Position numbers and translations under genes: made by a program. Below, one piece after another: positions 32,378 through 41,450 of a stretch of DNA of 64,000 bases (the first letter of the stretch is position 1; each line of letters begins with the position of its first letter). The DNA comes from Anisus vortex. Its lineage: Eukaryota; Mollusca; Gastropoda; Planorbidae. A model generated the notes under the pieces. The model saw nothing but the letters and a program-made list of their open reading frames with translations. It had not been told where the DNA came from and did no database searches. The DNA lies in assembly GCA_949126835.1 (NCBI GenBank), contig OX421492.1, positions 38,708,886 through 38,772,885 on the forward strand, given 5' to 3'.

Positions 32378-33785
32378 TGTCACAATTCTGGATTTAATAG
32401 TGACTATTAGCACTTAGATAGATAGCAGTGTATAACTAGAACCTTAGATTAGCTTAAGTTTAGCTAGAATAGAGAGAAGGTTAGTCTGGCGTCACTATCT
32501 TCTCCCTCCCTTACGCAATTACATCTCCCCATCACTCTTTCTCACCTGTTTCTCTACCCTTCACTATACTCTTGTACTACGCCCAAATTCAGAGTCTACT
32601 GACTAATACGACCAACGTGGTACTACATCTTGGTTGAATGGGTACGAATGTGTTAGTTAGAATGTATATATTTTATCCTATGCTATATTAATGTATTCAT
32701 ATCATGTCTTAATGTATTTATATCTTGTGCTATTTTAACGCATGTGTAGACAGTCATTACTCGATCCCTCACTCACCCCCCCTCTTCGCGCCCCCGCCAC
32801 CCCCCCCCCTTTATATCCCCTCAGCTTAGCGGCACGTTATGCAATTGCTTTGAGACGGTCGTTCCCTGAGCGAGTCATTACTCGATCCCTCACTCACCCC
32901 CTCCTCTTCGCGTCCCCGCCACCCCCACCCCCACCCCCTTTTATATCCCCTCAGCTTAGCGGCATGTTATGCAATTGCTTTGAGACGGTCGTTCCCTGAG
33001 CGTTGACCAAAGAACCCAGTTCGCACACATATAACTAATTCTCGTCCGAAACCCCCCCCCCCCCCCAGCCACTTGAGTTAACTACTTAAAATTCTACCAA
33101 AGGGAGATAAATTCCCCCACTCAGCATGACGTCTGTTCAGTTGTCTTTCATCTAGACCCCTCTCTCCCCCCCCTTTCCGCCCTCGCAACCCCGACCCCCA
33201 ATCCATTTTTGGCTCCAATAAGCTTTTCTTATGCAAATGTATATTCAATCTAGCCAATGAGAATAGGATGTAATTAAATGTAAGCCAACCAAATTAACCT
33301 TGGGTCAGGTGACTAATGTCCACGAAAAAGCCCGCCCAACTAAACTAAAGCAGATCTCCCCCAGCTCCCGAGCTAGACACATCGTTTTGGTCTAGATCCC
33401 GAATTGTTACTTGGACTTGCAGATACTTAGCCAGTAATCGTAATTCCCTCATTATAGTTACGTAGCCTAAACTTGGATTCCGCAACAACACAGTATATTG
33501 AGTGTTAGACGTTCCTGTGCATATATCTCAAGCATTGTATCTCCCCTGCATGTTAGTATGTGTATTTCATCATTGGATATTGAATTTGAATAATAAATAA
33601 ACACCTGAAACGTAACCAGAAACTTGCTTGCCTAACTTAGAACTGTCTGTTTGTGTGTGTTTAACAACATCTAAGCGAGCCAGTAGAGAACAAATAAATA
33701 TTCCAGGTCAACCACAGCATCGGCACCTCATACCTCTAAGACAACCAGCCATTATTACCCCCCTCTCAATTGCCACGTCGTGACA
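32378..33785 (+). repeat. 5' LTR
   Basis: It begins TGTCACAATTCTGG and ends CGTCGTGACA. It contains a 120-130 bp tandem duplication (32753-32873 and 32874-33002), each copy carrying a TTTATATCCCC TATA-like box and GCAATTGCTTTGAG. It also has AATAAATAAACA polyadenylation-type signals near 33592. Confidence 0.96.
32753..33002 (+). promoter_or_regulatory. duplicated TATA-containing unit in the 5' LTR
   Basis: Two tandem units start GTCATTACTCGATCCCTCAC and end GGTCGTTCCCTGAGCG. Each has C-rich tracts, then TTTATATCCCCTCAGC. A TATA-like box and its surroundings are thus present twice per LTR, in both LTRs. Promoter function is inferred from the TATA-like sequence and the LTR position only. Confidence 0.5.
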
Positions 33786-33788
33786 AAG

Positions 33789-33806
33789 TGGGACCTCGTG
33801 TCCGGG
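33789..33806 (+). promoter_or_regulatory. primer-binding site
   Basis: TGGGACCTCGTGTCC starts three bases after the end of the 5' LTR. A TGG start, complementary to the CCA end of a tRNA, is the normal form of a minus-strand primer site. The primer tRNA was not identified. Confidence 0.6.
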
Positions 33807-33997
33807 ATTATCTGAACTTCAAGCCGTTCAGCGCACTGTCAACAGCAACAACCCGAGGACTACGCCGATTCTGAAACCGACCCTGGATGGGGGCTCATCT
33901 CTCTACAACACAAAGACTCTAAGCCAGCAACCAGACCCGTCATCCCAACGCCAGCAACCAGATCCATCAACCCATCAAACCAGGCTCGCCACTTTAC

Positions 33998-34200
33998 GCA
34001 GCCTACGCCACCCCAGCCTACGCTTACGCCACCCCAGCCTACGCCTACGGCACCCCAGCCTACGCTTACGCCACCCCAGCCTACGCCTACGGCACCCCAG
34101 CCTACGCTTACGCCACCCCAGCCTACGCTTACGCCACCCCAGCCTACGCACCCCAGATACGCCAACCTAAGCCACCCCAGATTCGCCACTCCGAGCAATC
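33998..34200 (+). repeat. 21-bp tandem repeat in the element leader
   Basis: The unit CCAGCCTACGCTTACGCCAC plus C repeats about seven times, alternating TTACGCC and CTACGGC variants. It lies in the 1-kb leader between the primer site and gag. The long Gly-Val-Trp frame on the minus strand is a by-product. Confidence 0.85.
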
Positions 34201-34800
34201 TACGCCACCCCAGCCAACTCACCCCATTAAGCCAGGCTCGCCACACTACGCCAGCCTACGTCACCCCAGACACACCAGCAACCAAATTTGCCACCCCATT
34301 ACGCCAGATTTGCCGCCCCAACCGCCAGGTCGCCACCCTCTGGCCCCGCATCAACATACCGGCACCCGAGACGTCAGCAGAGAGACCCACCGCCGCCGCA
34401 TCAGCCTGCTCGACAACTAGAGACCGCCGAGAACCCGACAACTGCCCTGTCAACCTCCCCGTAGGAACCCGCCGTAGTTCCCGGTATCCAAACCCGGAAA
34501 AATAGACACTAACATTAAACGCTAATCCAGTCCCGGCACGGGGAAAGAGAATTCCTAACCAGCCCGAAGCTATCTGCACCAACAGCGCCGAGCGCCATAT
34601 AAACGATAACTTTATGATTGGATATACGTGTGTTAGTGTATGTGTGTAAAATTCTTGGAATTGCTGTCTGGTGAGTACCATTTTGAGTTGTATTACGTTA
34701 GCTAAACTCTGAACCCCAACACCCCTCCTATATTTTCCTTTCCTATCTCGCCATATCTCTGTCCGCCTCTAGTATCTTAATCTCGCCTCACTCTGTTACT

Positions 34801-36243
34801 ATGGCGGAAGGTGTACTATTGCGTAAGCAGTTGAGAGAAGAGGCTATAGCTATAGGCTACATTGACTCAGACATCACTAAATACGTAGTAGAGCAGGTAG
34901 CGGCCCATGAGGCCAAGACGGAGAGACTTAGAGCAGAACAGGTAGCTAGAGAGGAGAGAGCAGAACAGGTAGCTAGAGAGGAGAGAGCAAAGCAATTAGA
35001 AAGAGAAGATAGGCTTAGAGTAGAACAATTAGCTAGAGAGGAGAGAGAGAAACTTAGGTTAGAAGAATCAGCTAGAGAAGAGAGGAATAGGTTAGACGAG
35101 GAAGCACGCAGGGCACACGAATTCAGATTAGCTGAATTAGCAGCAAGTGTTAGGGCCCCCGATAAAAACGACAACCCAAACTCCCCCTCATCATTTAGTT
35201 CAGCCACCCCCAACCATCCCCTCCCCAGACATGCTTCTCTATGGACCGACGTCCACGACCCCCGTTTAGAACAGTTTGACATTTACCTCCGGCGGTTTAG
35301 CGACTGCATGGAGTTGAATGAGGTCCCCCCAGAACTACATTGTAGGATCCTCGTCTCCACTCTGAGAGGAGAGGACTACGAGGCTTACTGTAAACTGGCC
35401 CCAGAAGACAGGGAGTCATGCGCTGCACTGAAAAACGCGCTCTTAAACCGGCACCAGTTGCACGCGTCCCACTACCAGAAAAAGTTTCGGTCGTCCACGC
35501 TACGACCAGGGGAGAATTACACCCGATTCGCAGAACGAATACAATCCTACCTTCTTAAGTGGGTTGAGTTGGGAAATATCGAGCAGTCATTCGACGGTAT
35601 GGTCACCCTCCTAATGACTGAGCAGGTAGAGTCACAAATGACACCTAAACTCAAGGCCTTCCTGATACAACACGGGATCGAAGGGTTACCCTCCTCCCTA
35701 CAAAGCGCAGATAGATTTCTGCAAGCCAACAAGGTAGAATCATCCCACCCCCGGGAGAAATCTCTCTCACATCCCGCTTCCCGACAGGAAAATGGGAGGT
35801 CGACACGGCCACCGGGCCATCCGTTCCGCCCGGGTCACCCACGGTCACCCTGGAATAACTGGGACAACCACCGCACCAACCCTCCCCCACTAATCAGTCA
35901 AACCAGCTTCCCGTCGTCCCGACCGGGTCCACCCCAACCCAGACCCCCCCGCCCCCTCAAGACTCCCGACGTGCGGGCCAACCATACCAACCGACCAGGG
36001 CACAAACCGGCACCGGGCAAACCCAATCGACTCGACAAGGTAACTCCACTGGGCCACAGCCTAATGCACATACCGGCCCTAATCACTCCCAGAACCCCCC
36101 CCCCCCCCCGAGGAGTATACACCATCACCCTTTGCCCTGCGGACACCTCCCGGACGCAAGACCCAGAAACCGACACCCCCCCCGCTTACACCCTCCGACA
36201 AACCGGAAACCAAGACAGAAAAAAATATAGAGATCAACTCTAA
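34801..36243 (+). CDS. gag polyprotein with coiled coil and SCAN-like capsid
   Basis: Gag forms the particle that packages the element's RNA. The 480-codon frame starts at an ATG (MAEGVLLRKQLREEA). Residues about 38-120 are a charged coiled coil built from repeats of EQVAREERA type. Residues about 145-310 form the capsid part, with FDIYLRRFSDCMELNEVPPE, ILVSTLRGEDYEAY, HYQKKFRSSTLRPGENYTRF and LLMTEQVESQMTPKLKAFL. The last stretch has the layout of the SCAN domain, which is known to derive from gag of Gmr1-like elements. From about 315 the chain is Pro/Arg-rich. I see no CCHC zinc knuckle. The frame ends at 36241-36243, after a run of 15 C (36095-36109). Confidence 0.9.
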   Translation: MAEGVLLRKQLREEAIAIGYIDSDITKYVVEQVAAHEAKTERLRAEQVAREERAEQVAREERAKQLEREDRLRVEQLAREEREKLRLEESAREERNRLDEEARRAHEFRLAELAASVRAPDKNDNPNSPSSFSSATPNHPLPRHASLWTDVHDPRLEQFDIYLRRFSDCMELNEVPPELHCRILVSTLRGEDYEAYCKLAPEDRESCAALKNALLNRHQLHASHYQKKFRSSTLRPGENYTRFAERIQSYLLKWVELGNIEQSFDGMVTLLMTEQVESQMTPKLKAFLIQHGIEGLPSSLQSADRFLQANKVESSHPREKSLSHPASRQENGRSTRPPGHPFRPGHPRSPWNNWDNHRTNPPPLISQTSFPSSRPGPPQPRPPRPLKTPDVRANHTNRPGHKPAPGKPNRLDKVTPLGHSLMHIPALITPRTPPPPRGVYTITLCPADTSRTQDPETDTPPAYTLRQTGNQDRKKYRDQL

Positions 36244-39200
36244 AAGAGCCAGGGCCCTTCTCGATTCAGGATGCCAGATCGATGGGTTCGCTAAGACCTC
36301 CTTCGTGAGTCCCTCCGATTACACCGGCGAGTCAATCCAATATAGAGTGGTAACGGGAGAAGTTGAGTCCCTCCCAACCGCCAAGGTTCACATCAAGTCA
36401 AAACCATACACTGGCACGGCTACCTTAGCAGTCCGAGCCAAATTACCCTATGACGTCATCCTGGGGGAACGATACGTCAACCTTGCCGATGTCCCCCTCC
36501 CTCCCATAGCCTCAGTGGCCACACGCGCGCACCCTGACCCTGTTCCCCACCCTCTCGAGGAATCCCCCACGGCCCACGAATTCCTGCGGGCCCAACAGGA
36601 AGACTCGACCCTGGCCCCACTGTTCGCTAAGGTCGGTCAAAACCCAGACCCCCCGAAACCCCACTCGTTTATTCAAAAAGGGAAACGACTGTTCCGACGG
36701 TCCAGCCTCCCTGACGGATCGGTCAGAGACCAGCTCATCATTCCCGATCCCTACCGTAGACAAGTAATGGAGGCGGCCCACGACTCAACCCTGGGTGGTC
36801 ACCAAGGGCAAGGGTCCACAATCAACAAAATCACCCATTATTTCCACTGGCCCGGCATGCACAATGAGATCAAACGATTTGTAGCGTCATGCCACCAATG
36901 CCAGCTCACGTCCAAGGCCAACCACACTAAACCAGTACCGTTAGGTAAACACCCGGTGACCGACACACCCTTTCAGCGGGTGTCAGTAGACCTCGTCGGG
37001 CCACTTTCCATAACACGTAAGAAGAACAGGTTCATACTCTGCGTGATATGTCAGGCCACCAATTGGCCGGAAGCGGTAGCGTTGCCAAAAGAGGACGCGA
37101 AACACGTGGCCGAGGCACTGTTTACCATTTTCACGAGAGTGGGGTTTCCCGAAGTCCTACTCTCCGATAACGGGCCCCAATTCACCGGTACACTGATGAG
37201 AGAAGCGCTGCACATAATGAACACCACCCACATCCGATCCTCCCCCTACCACCCTCAATGCAATGGGCTAGTCGAACGTTTTAACCAAACTTTAATCGGG
37301 CTGTTAAAGAAAACCGTCGATGGCCCTCTGGATGAGTGGGACACACTCCTCCCCACAGCCTTATTCGCATATCGGTCCACCCCCCATTCTACTCTAGGCT
37401 ACACCCCCTATGAGATGCTATTCGGTTCCCAACCCCGTGGGCCTCTAGAACTCCTCAAGCGCGCCTGGACTAATCCTTCCCCGCATCCCGAAGAACTCTC
37501 CGTCCACGCCTACATCAACAACTTAAAGGCTAGGCTTAACACTGTCCACACTATCGCCTCAAAACACTTAGCCAAGGAGAGGGAGAAACAGGAGAAACTA
37601 TACAATCGGCGGGCCAAAGAACGCTCTCTGGCTCCGGGCGATAAGGCACTACTGCTCCTCCCCTCCTCTTACAACAAACTCCAGTTAGCATGGAGGGGCC
37701 CCTACCCAGTTACAAAAAAGCTCTCAGGCACTAACTACCTCATCAAAGTCGGAAACAAAGACAAAATGTTCCACATCAACCTGCTAAAACAATACCTCGA
37801 ACGCCCACTCGACGATACGCCCCTTGTAGCAACCGCCATCGCGAAAGAAACAGAAGCCGATGACTCACTGACCGCGTTTCCCTTACATAAGGGAGAAACC
37901 ATGGATGACGTAGGAATCTGTCCCCTCCTAACCCCTGAACAGATCAAAACAGTCAAAAACTTACTTTCCTCACACTCAGATGTGCTAACTGACACCCCAG
38001 GACGTACTAACTTAGAGACGTTCACCATGAAAGTCACGGACCCGCGACCCATTACGGTCAAGCCATATGCTATGCCCCACGCCAAACTGGACGTCATTGA
38101 GAAAGAAATCAATTATCTGTTAGCCCATAACATCATCGCGAGTTCAACCTCCCCATACAATGCGCCGATAGTATTAGTAAAGAAATCAGACGGATCTCAC
38201 CGCATGTGCGTAGATTTCCGCCGGTTAAACGCAGTCACTGAATTTCAAGTCGAGCCCATGCCAGACCCTGATTTACTATTTTCAAAACTGAGCAACGCTC
38301 AATACTTTTCCAAGTTTGACCTTAGCAAAGGGTTCTTCCAAATAGAAGTGGAAGAGAAGTGCCGCCCGTACCTCGCCTTTACCACCGACCAAGGCCACTT
38401 CGAATTCCAAACCGTCCCCTTTGGCCTAAACAATTCCCCCTCCGTGTTCACTCGCATGATGCGGAAATTGATTCAGCCAATTGACCGACCTGGGATCACC
38501 CACTTCGTGGATGACATCTTGATAGCCACGCCCACCTGGGCAGAACATGTGGAAACGATAACCGCTCTACTAGCTAGACTCCGCGAAACCGGCCTAACCG
38601 CCAGGCCGTCGAAATACATGGTAGGTTTCAATAAACTGAAATTCTTAGGTCACATGATCGAAAAGAACAAAATAATGCCAGACGAAACCAAAGTAGAGAA
38701 AATTAAGTTAGCCCCTCAGCCCACCACCAAATCAGGTATAAGGTCCCTTCTAGGATTAACAGGGTATTACCAAAGGTTCATACCGCAATACAATAGCATC
38801 GCGGCCCCTTTAACAGACTTGACGCGGAAAAACCTCCCGGAAAAAGTCACCTGGTCAACAGAATGCCAGCTAGCGTTCGACCAGCTGAAGGCTGCTCTCA
38901 CTAGTAAACCCATACTCCGTCTGCCTGACCCGACCCGCCCCTACGTATTGAAGTGCGACGCTAGTGGACGTGCCGTCGGCGCGGCCCTGCTACAACCCGA
39001 CCCGGAGCACGATAATATGCTGTTTCCCGTAGCATATGCCTCGCGTAAGCTCAACGCCACCCAGATGAATTACAGTACTTCTGAGCTAGAATGTTGGGCT
39101 CTTGTGTTTGGAATTGAGAAGTTCCACGTATACCTATACGGTCGCCATTTTATCCTCCACACAGACCACCAACCCCTCACGTTTCTCGCATGCGCGAAAA

Positions 39201-39385
39201 ACCTAAACAGAAGGTTAATGAGGTACTCCCTCACCCTGTCACAGTACAGCTTCCAGACCATCTACCAGTCCGGGAAGGAACACCATCTCGCAGATTTCCT
39301 GTCCCGGTACTCTGACTCAGATCCCGCCCCTGACTCAGGCCCCACCGACACCACTCAAACCCCGGCCTCAGACTCAGTAAATTAG
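36110..39385 (+). CDS. pol polyprotein, order PR-INT-RT-RH
   Basis: The frame is open from at least 36110 to the stop ending at 39385, and is offset by one base from gag. Numbering from 36305 as residue 1: the protease active site ALLDSGC lies just upstream (about 36251-36274). Integrase has a zinc finger with H159, H166, C196 and C199, catalytic D229, D288 and E324 (35 residues between the last two), and a GPY module at 465-467. Reverse transcriptase follows, with D672 in KFDLSKGFFQI and the FVDD box at 734-737. RNase H has D885, E927/E929 and D954. All catalytic residues are present and no internal stop was seen. The sequence is Gypsy-like throughout, but integrase precedes reverse transcriptase. 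There is no ATG near the start, so expression probably needs fusion to gag. Confidence 0.93.
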   Translation, partial: EEYTPSPFALRTPPGRKTQKPTPPPLTPSDKPETKTEKNIEINSKRARALLDSGCQIDGFAKTSFVSPSDYTGESIQYRVVTGEVESLPTAKVHIKSKPYTGTATLAVRAKLPYDVILGERYVNLADVPLPPIASVATRAHPDPVPHPLEESPTAHEFLRAQQEDSTLAPLFAKVGQNPDPPKPHSFIQKGKRLFRRSSLPDGSVRDQLIIPDPYRRQVMEAAHDSTLGGHQGQGSTINKITHYFHWPGMHNEIKRFVASCHQCQLTSKANHTKPVPLGKHPVTDTPFQRVSVDLVGPLSITRKKNRFILCVICQATNWPEAVALPKEDAKHVAEALFTIFTRVGFPEVLLSDNGPQFTGTLMREALHIMNTTHIRSSPYHPQCNGLVERFNQTLIGLLKKTVDGPLDEWDTLLPTALFAYRSTPHSTLGYTPYEMLFGSQPRGPLELLKRAWTNPSPHPEELSVHAYINNLKARLNTVHTIASKHLAKEREKQEKLYNRRAKERSLAPGDKALLLLPSSYNKLQLAWRGPYPVTKKLSGTNYLIKVGNKDKMFHINLLKQYLERPLDDTPLVATAIAKETEADDSLTAFPLHKGETMDDVGICPLLTPEQIKTVKNLLSSHSDVLTDTPGRTNLETFTMKVTDPRPITVKPYAMPHAKLDVIEKEINYLLAHNIIASSTSPYNAPIVLVKKSDGSHRMCVDFRRLNAVTEFQVEPMPDPDLLFSKLSNAQYFSKFDLSKGFFQIEVEEKCRPYLAFTTDQGHFEFQTVPFGLNNSPSVFTRMMRKLIQPIDRPGITHFVDDILIATPTWAEHVETITALLARLRETGLTARPSKYMVGFNKLKFLGHMIEKNKIMPDETKVEKIKLAPQPTTKSGIRSLLGLTGYYQRFIPQYNSIAAPLTDLTRKNLPEKVTWSTECQLAFDQLKAALTSKPILRLPDPTRPYVLKCDASGRAVGAALLQPDPEHDNMLFPVAYASRKLNATQMNYSTSELECWALVFGIEKFHVYLYGRHFILHTDHQPLTFLACAKNLNRRLMRYSLTLSQYSFQTIYQSGKEHHLADFLSRYSDSDPAPDSGPTDTTQTPASDSVN

Positions 39386-39422
39386 GTATGAATCCACTCT
39401 CAAGTGTATTCCAAATTGGCCC

Positions 39423-39429
39423 GGAGGGA
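39423..39429 (+). promoter_or_regulatory. polypurine tract
   Basis: GGAGGGA directly abuts the TG start of the 3' LTR, the expected place for the plus-strand primer. It is short, preceded by ATTGGCCC. Confidence 0.65.
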
Positions 39430-40827
39430 TGTCACAATTCTGGATTTAATAGTGACTATTAGCACTTAGATAGATAGCAGTGTATAACTAGAACCTTAGA
39501 TTAGCTTAAGTTTAGCTAGAATAGAGAGAAGGTTAGTCTGACGTCACTATCTTCTCCCTCCCTTACGCAATTACATCTCCCCATCACTCTTTCTCACCTG
39601 TTTCTCTACCCTTCACTATACTCTTGTACTACGCCCAAATTCAGAGTCTACTGACTAATACGACCAACGTGGTACTACATCTTGGTTGAATGGGTACGAA
39701 TGTGTTAGTTAGAATGTATATATTTTATCCTATGCTATATTAATGTATTCATATCATGTCTTAATGTATTTATATCTTGTGCTATTTTAACGCATGTGTA
39801 GACAGTCATTACTCGATCCCTCACTCACCCCCCCCTCTTCGCGCCCCCGCCACCCCCCCCTTTATATCCCCTCAGCTTAGCGGCACGTTATGCAATTGCT
39901 TTGAGACGGTCGTTCCCTGAGCGAGTCATTACTCGATCCCTCACTCACCCCCTCCTCTTCGCGTCCCCGCCACCCCCACCCCCTTTTATATCCCCTCAGC
40001 TTAGCGGCATGTTATGCAATTGCTTTGAGGCGGTCGTTCCCTGAGCGTTGACCAAAGAACCCAGTTCGCACACATATAACTAATTCTCGTCCGAAACCCC
40101 CCCCCCCCAGCCACTTGAGTTAACTACTTAAAATTCTACCAAAGGGAGATAAATTTCCCCACTCAGCATGACGTCTGTTCAGTTGTCTTTCATCTAGACC
40201 CATCTCTCCCCCCCCTTTCCGCCCTCGCAACCCCGACCCCCAATCCATTTTTGGCTCCAATAAGCTTTTCTTATGCAAATGTATATTCAATCTAGCCAAT
40301 GAGAATAGGATGTAATTAAATGTAAGCCAACCAAATTAACCTTGGGTCAGGTGACTAATGTCCACGAAAAAGCCCGCCAAACTAAACTAAAGCAGATCTC
40401 CCCCAGCTCCCGAGCTAGACACATCGTTTTGGTCTAGCTCCCGAATTGTTACTTGGACTTGCAGATACTTAGCCAGTAATCGTAATTCCCTCATTATAGT
40501 TACGTAGCCTAAACTTGGATTCGGCAACAACACAGTATATTGAGTGTTAGACGTTCCTGTGCATATATCTCAAGCATTGTATCTCCCCTGCATGTTAGTA
40601 TGTGTATTTCATCATTGGATATTGAATTTGAATCATAAATAAACACCTGAAACGTAACCAGAAACTTGCTTGCCTAACTTAGAACTGTCTGTTTGTGTGT
40701 GTTTAACAACATCTAAGCGAGCCAGTAGAGAACAAATAAATATTCCAGGTCAACCACAGCATCGGCACCTCATACCTCTAAGACAACCAGCCATTATTAC
40801 CCCCCTCTCAATTGCCACGTCGTGACA
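39430..40827 (+). repeat. 3' LTR
   Basis: It is a near-identical copy of the 5' LTR, including the internal duplication (about 39806 to 40047). By eye the differences are about eight substitutions (for example GTCTGGCGTC versus GTCTGACGTC, and GAATAATAAA versus GAATCATAAA) plus shorter C runs. It is followed by the target duplicate ACTTC. Confidence 0.96.
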
Positions 40828-41450
40828 ACTTCAACAGAGGATTTAAAGATGATATTATAAACATGACAATTCCTGATTAGTTATTAGACCTTTGTTTCTA
40901 ATGGTGAAGTATTAAAATCAGCCCTACCTTTACAACTGCAAGAAGAATAAATAATAAATTAAATAAAGAATAAAAATTGAATGCAGAATCGGGCTATTAT
41001 CACGACTTTTGGTTGCACAAGGACATCCATCAATTATTATTTCTCTAGGTCATTTGGTTTTGGCAAAAAAAAAAATTATTCCATTTCCACACCCTATTTA
41101 TTGGAACGTAGACGAACTACTAGCAACATACCAGGAACAATTAGCTTCACTTTAAAATTGTTTTATTTTCAAAACCTCTTTTGCAGTAGGCCCTGTATTT
41201 TTTTATTATTATCTATTAAACAACAATTAAACAAATGTATTAATTTTAGTACTTTTTATGATATTTCAGCGCTCTTTAGGATGATAAAATTTCATACAAA
41301 TATAGTCGGCCTATACAAATTATATGCGGCAAATTTGACTCATTAGTTCATCTTCGGATTTGGGGGGGGGGGGGGGGGGGGGTTAAGTAGTGAGAGATAA
41401 AAATTTGAAAAAGGGACGGTGAGCCAAAAAATGTTGAGAACCTATGTACG

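Larger units (their letters stand above)
32378..40827 (+). mobile_element. Gmr1-like Ty3/Gypsy LTR retrotransposon, near intact
   Basis: The 8,450-bp element has direct LTRs of 1,408 and 1,398 bp that begin TGTCAC and end TGACA. It is flanked by a perfect 5-bp duplication ACTTC (32373-32377 and 40828-40832). The LTRs differ by about eight substitutions by eye plus length changes in C runs, so the insertion is fairly recent. The inside holds a primer-binding site, a 1-kb leader, gag, pol and a purine tract. In pol the integrase comes before the reverse transcriptase, although both are Gypsy-like in sequence. This order defines the Gmr1-like group. No envelope-like frame follows pol. Confidence 0.95.
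31022..41450 (+). mobile_element. decayed hAT-like transposon interrupted by the LTR element
   Basis: The left end resembles the GC-rich repeat at 11514-11611. The right end (41395-41450) resembles the hAT-type terminus at 12510-12571. Coding traces run up to the LTR element and resume after it. Removing one copy of ACTTC and the insertion joins QYIETINDYFN on the left with GFKDDIINMTIPD on the right. That gives a transposase segment of the type seen in GTF2IRD2/ZBED5-like hAT proteins (FxERFxDxxNMxIPDWxxxPF), with TAG where W is expected. Without the insertion the relic would be about 2 kb. Stops and indels show it was dead before or soon after the insertion. Confidence 0.45.

Noticed and set aside
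33860..34681. Minus-strand frames rich in Gly-Val-Trp opposite the element leader
   Set aside because: Antisense of a 21-bp tandem repeat and leader of the LTR retrotransposon.
34857..35282. Minus-strand frame rich in Ser-Leu
   Set aside because: Antisense shadow of the gag coiled-coil repeats.
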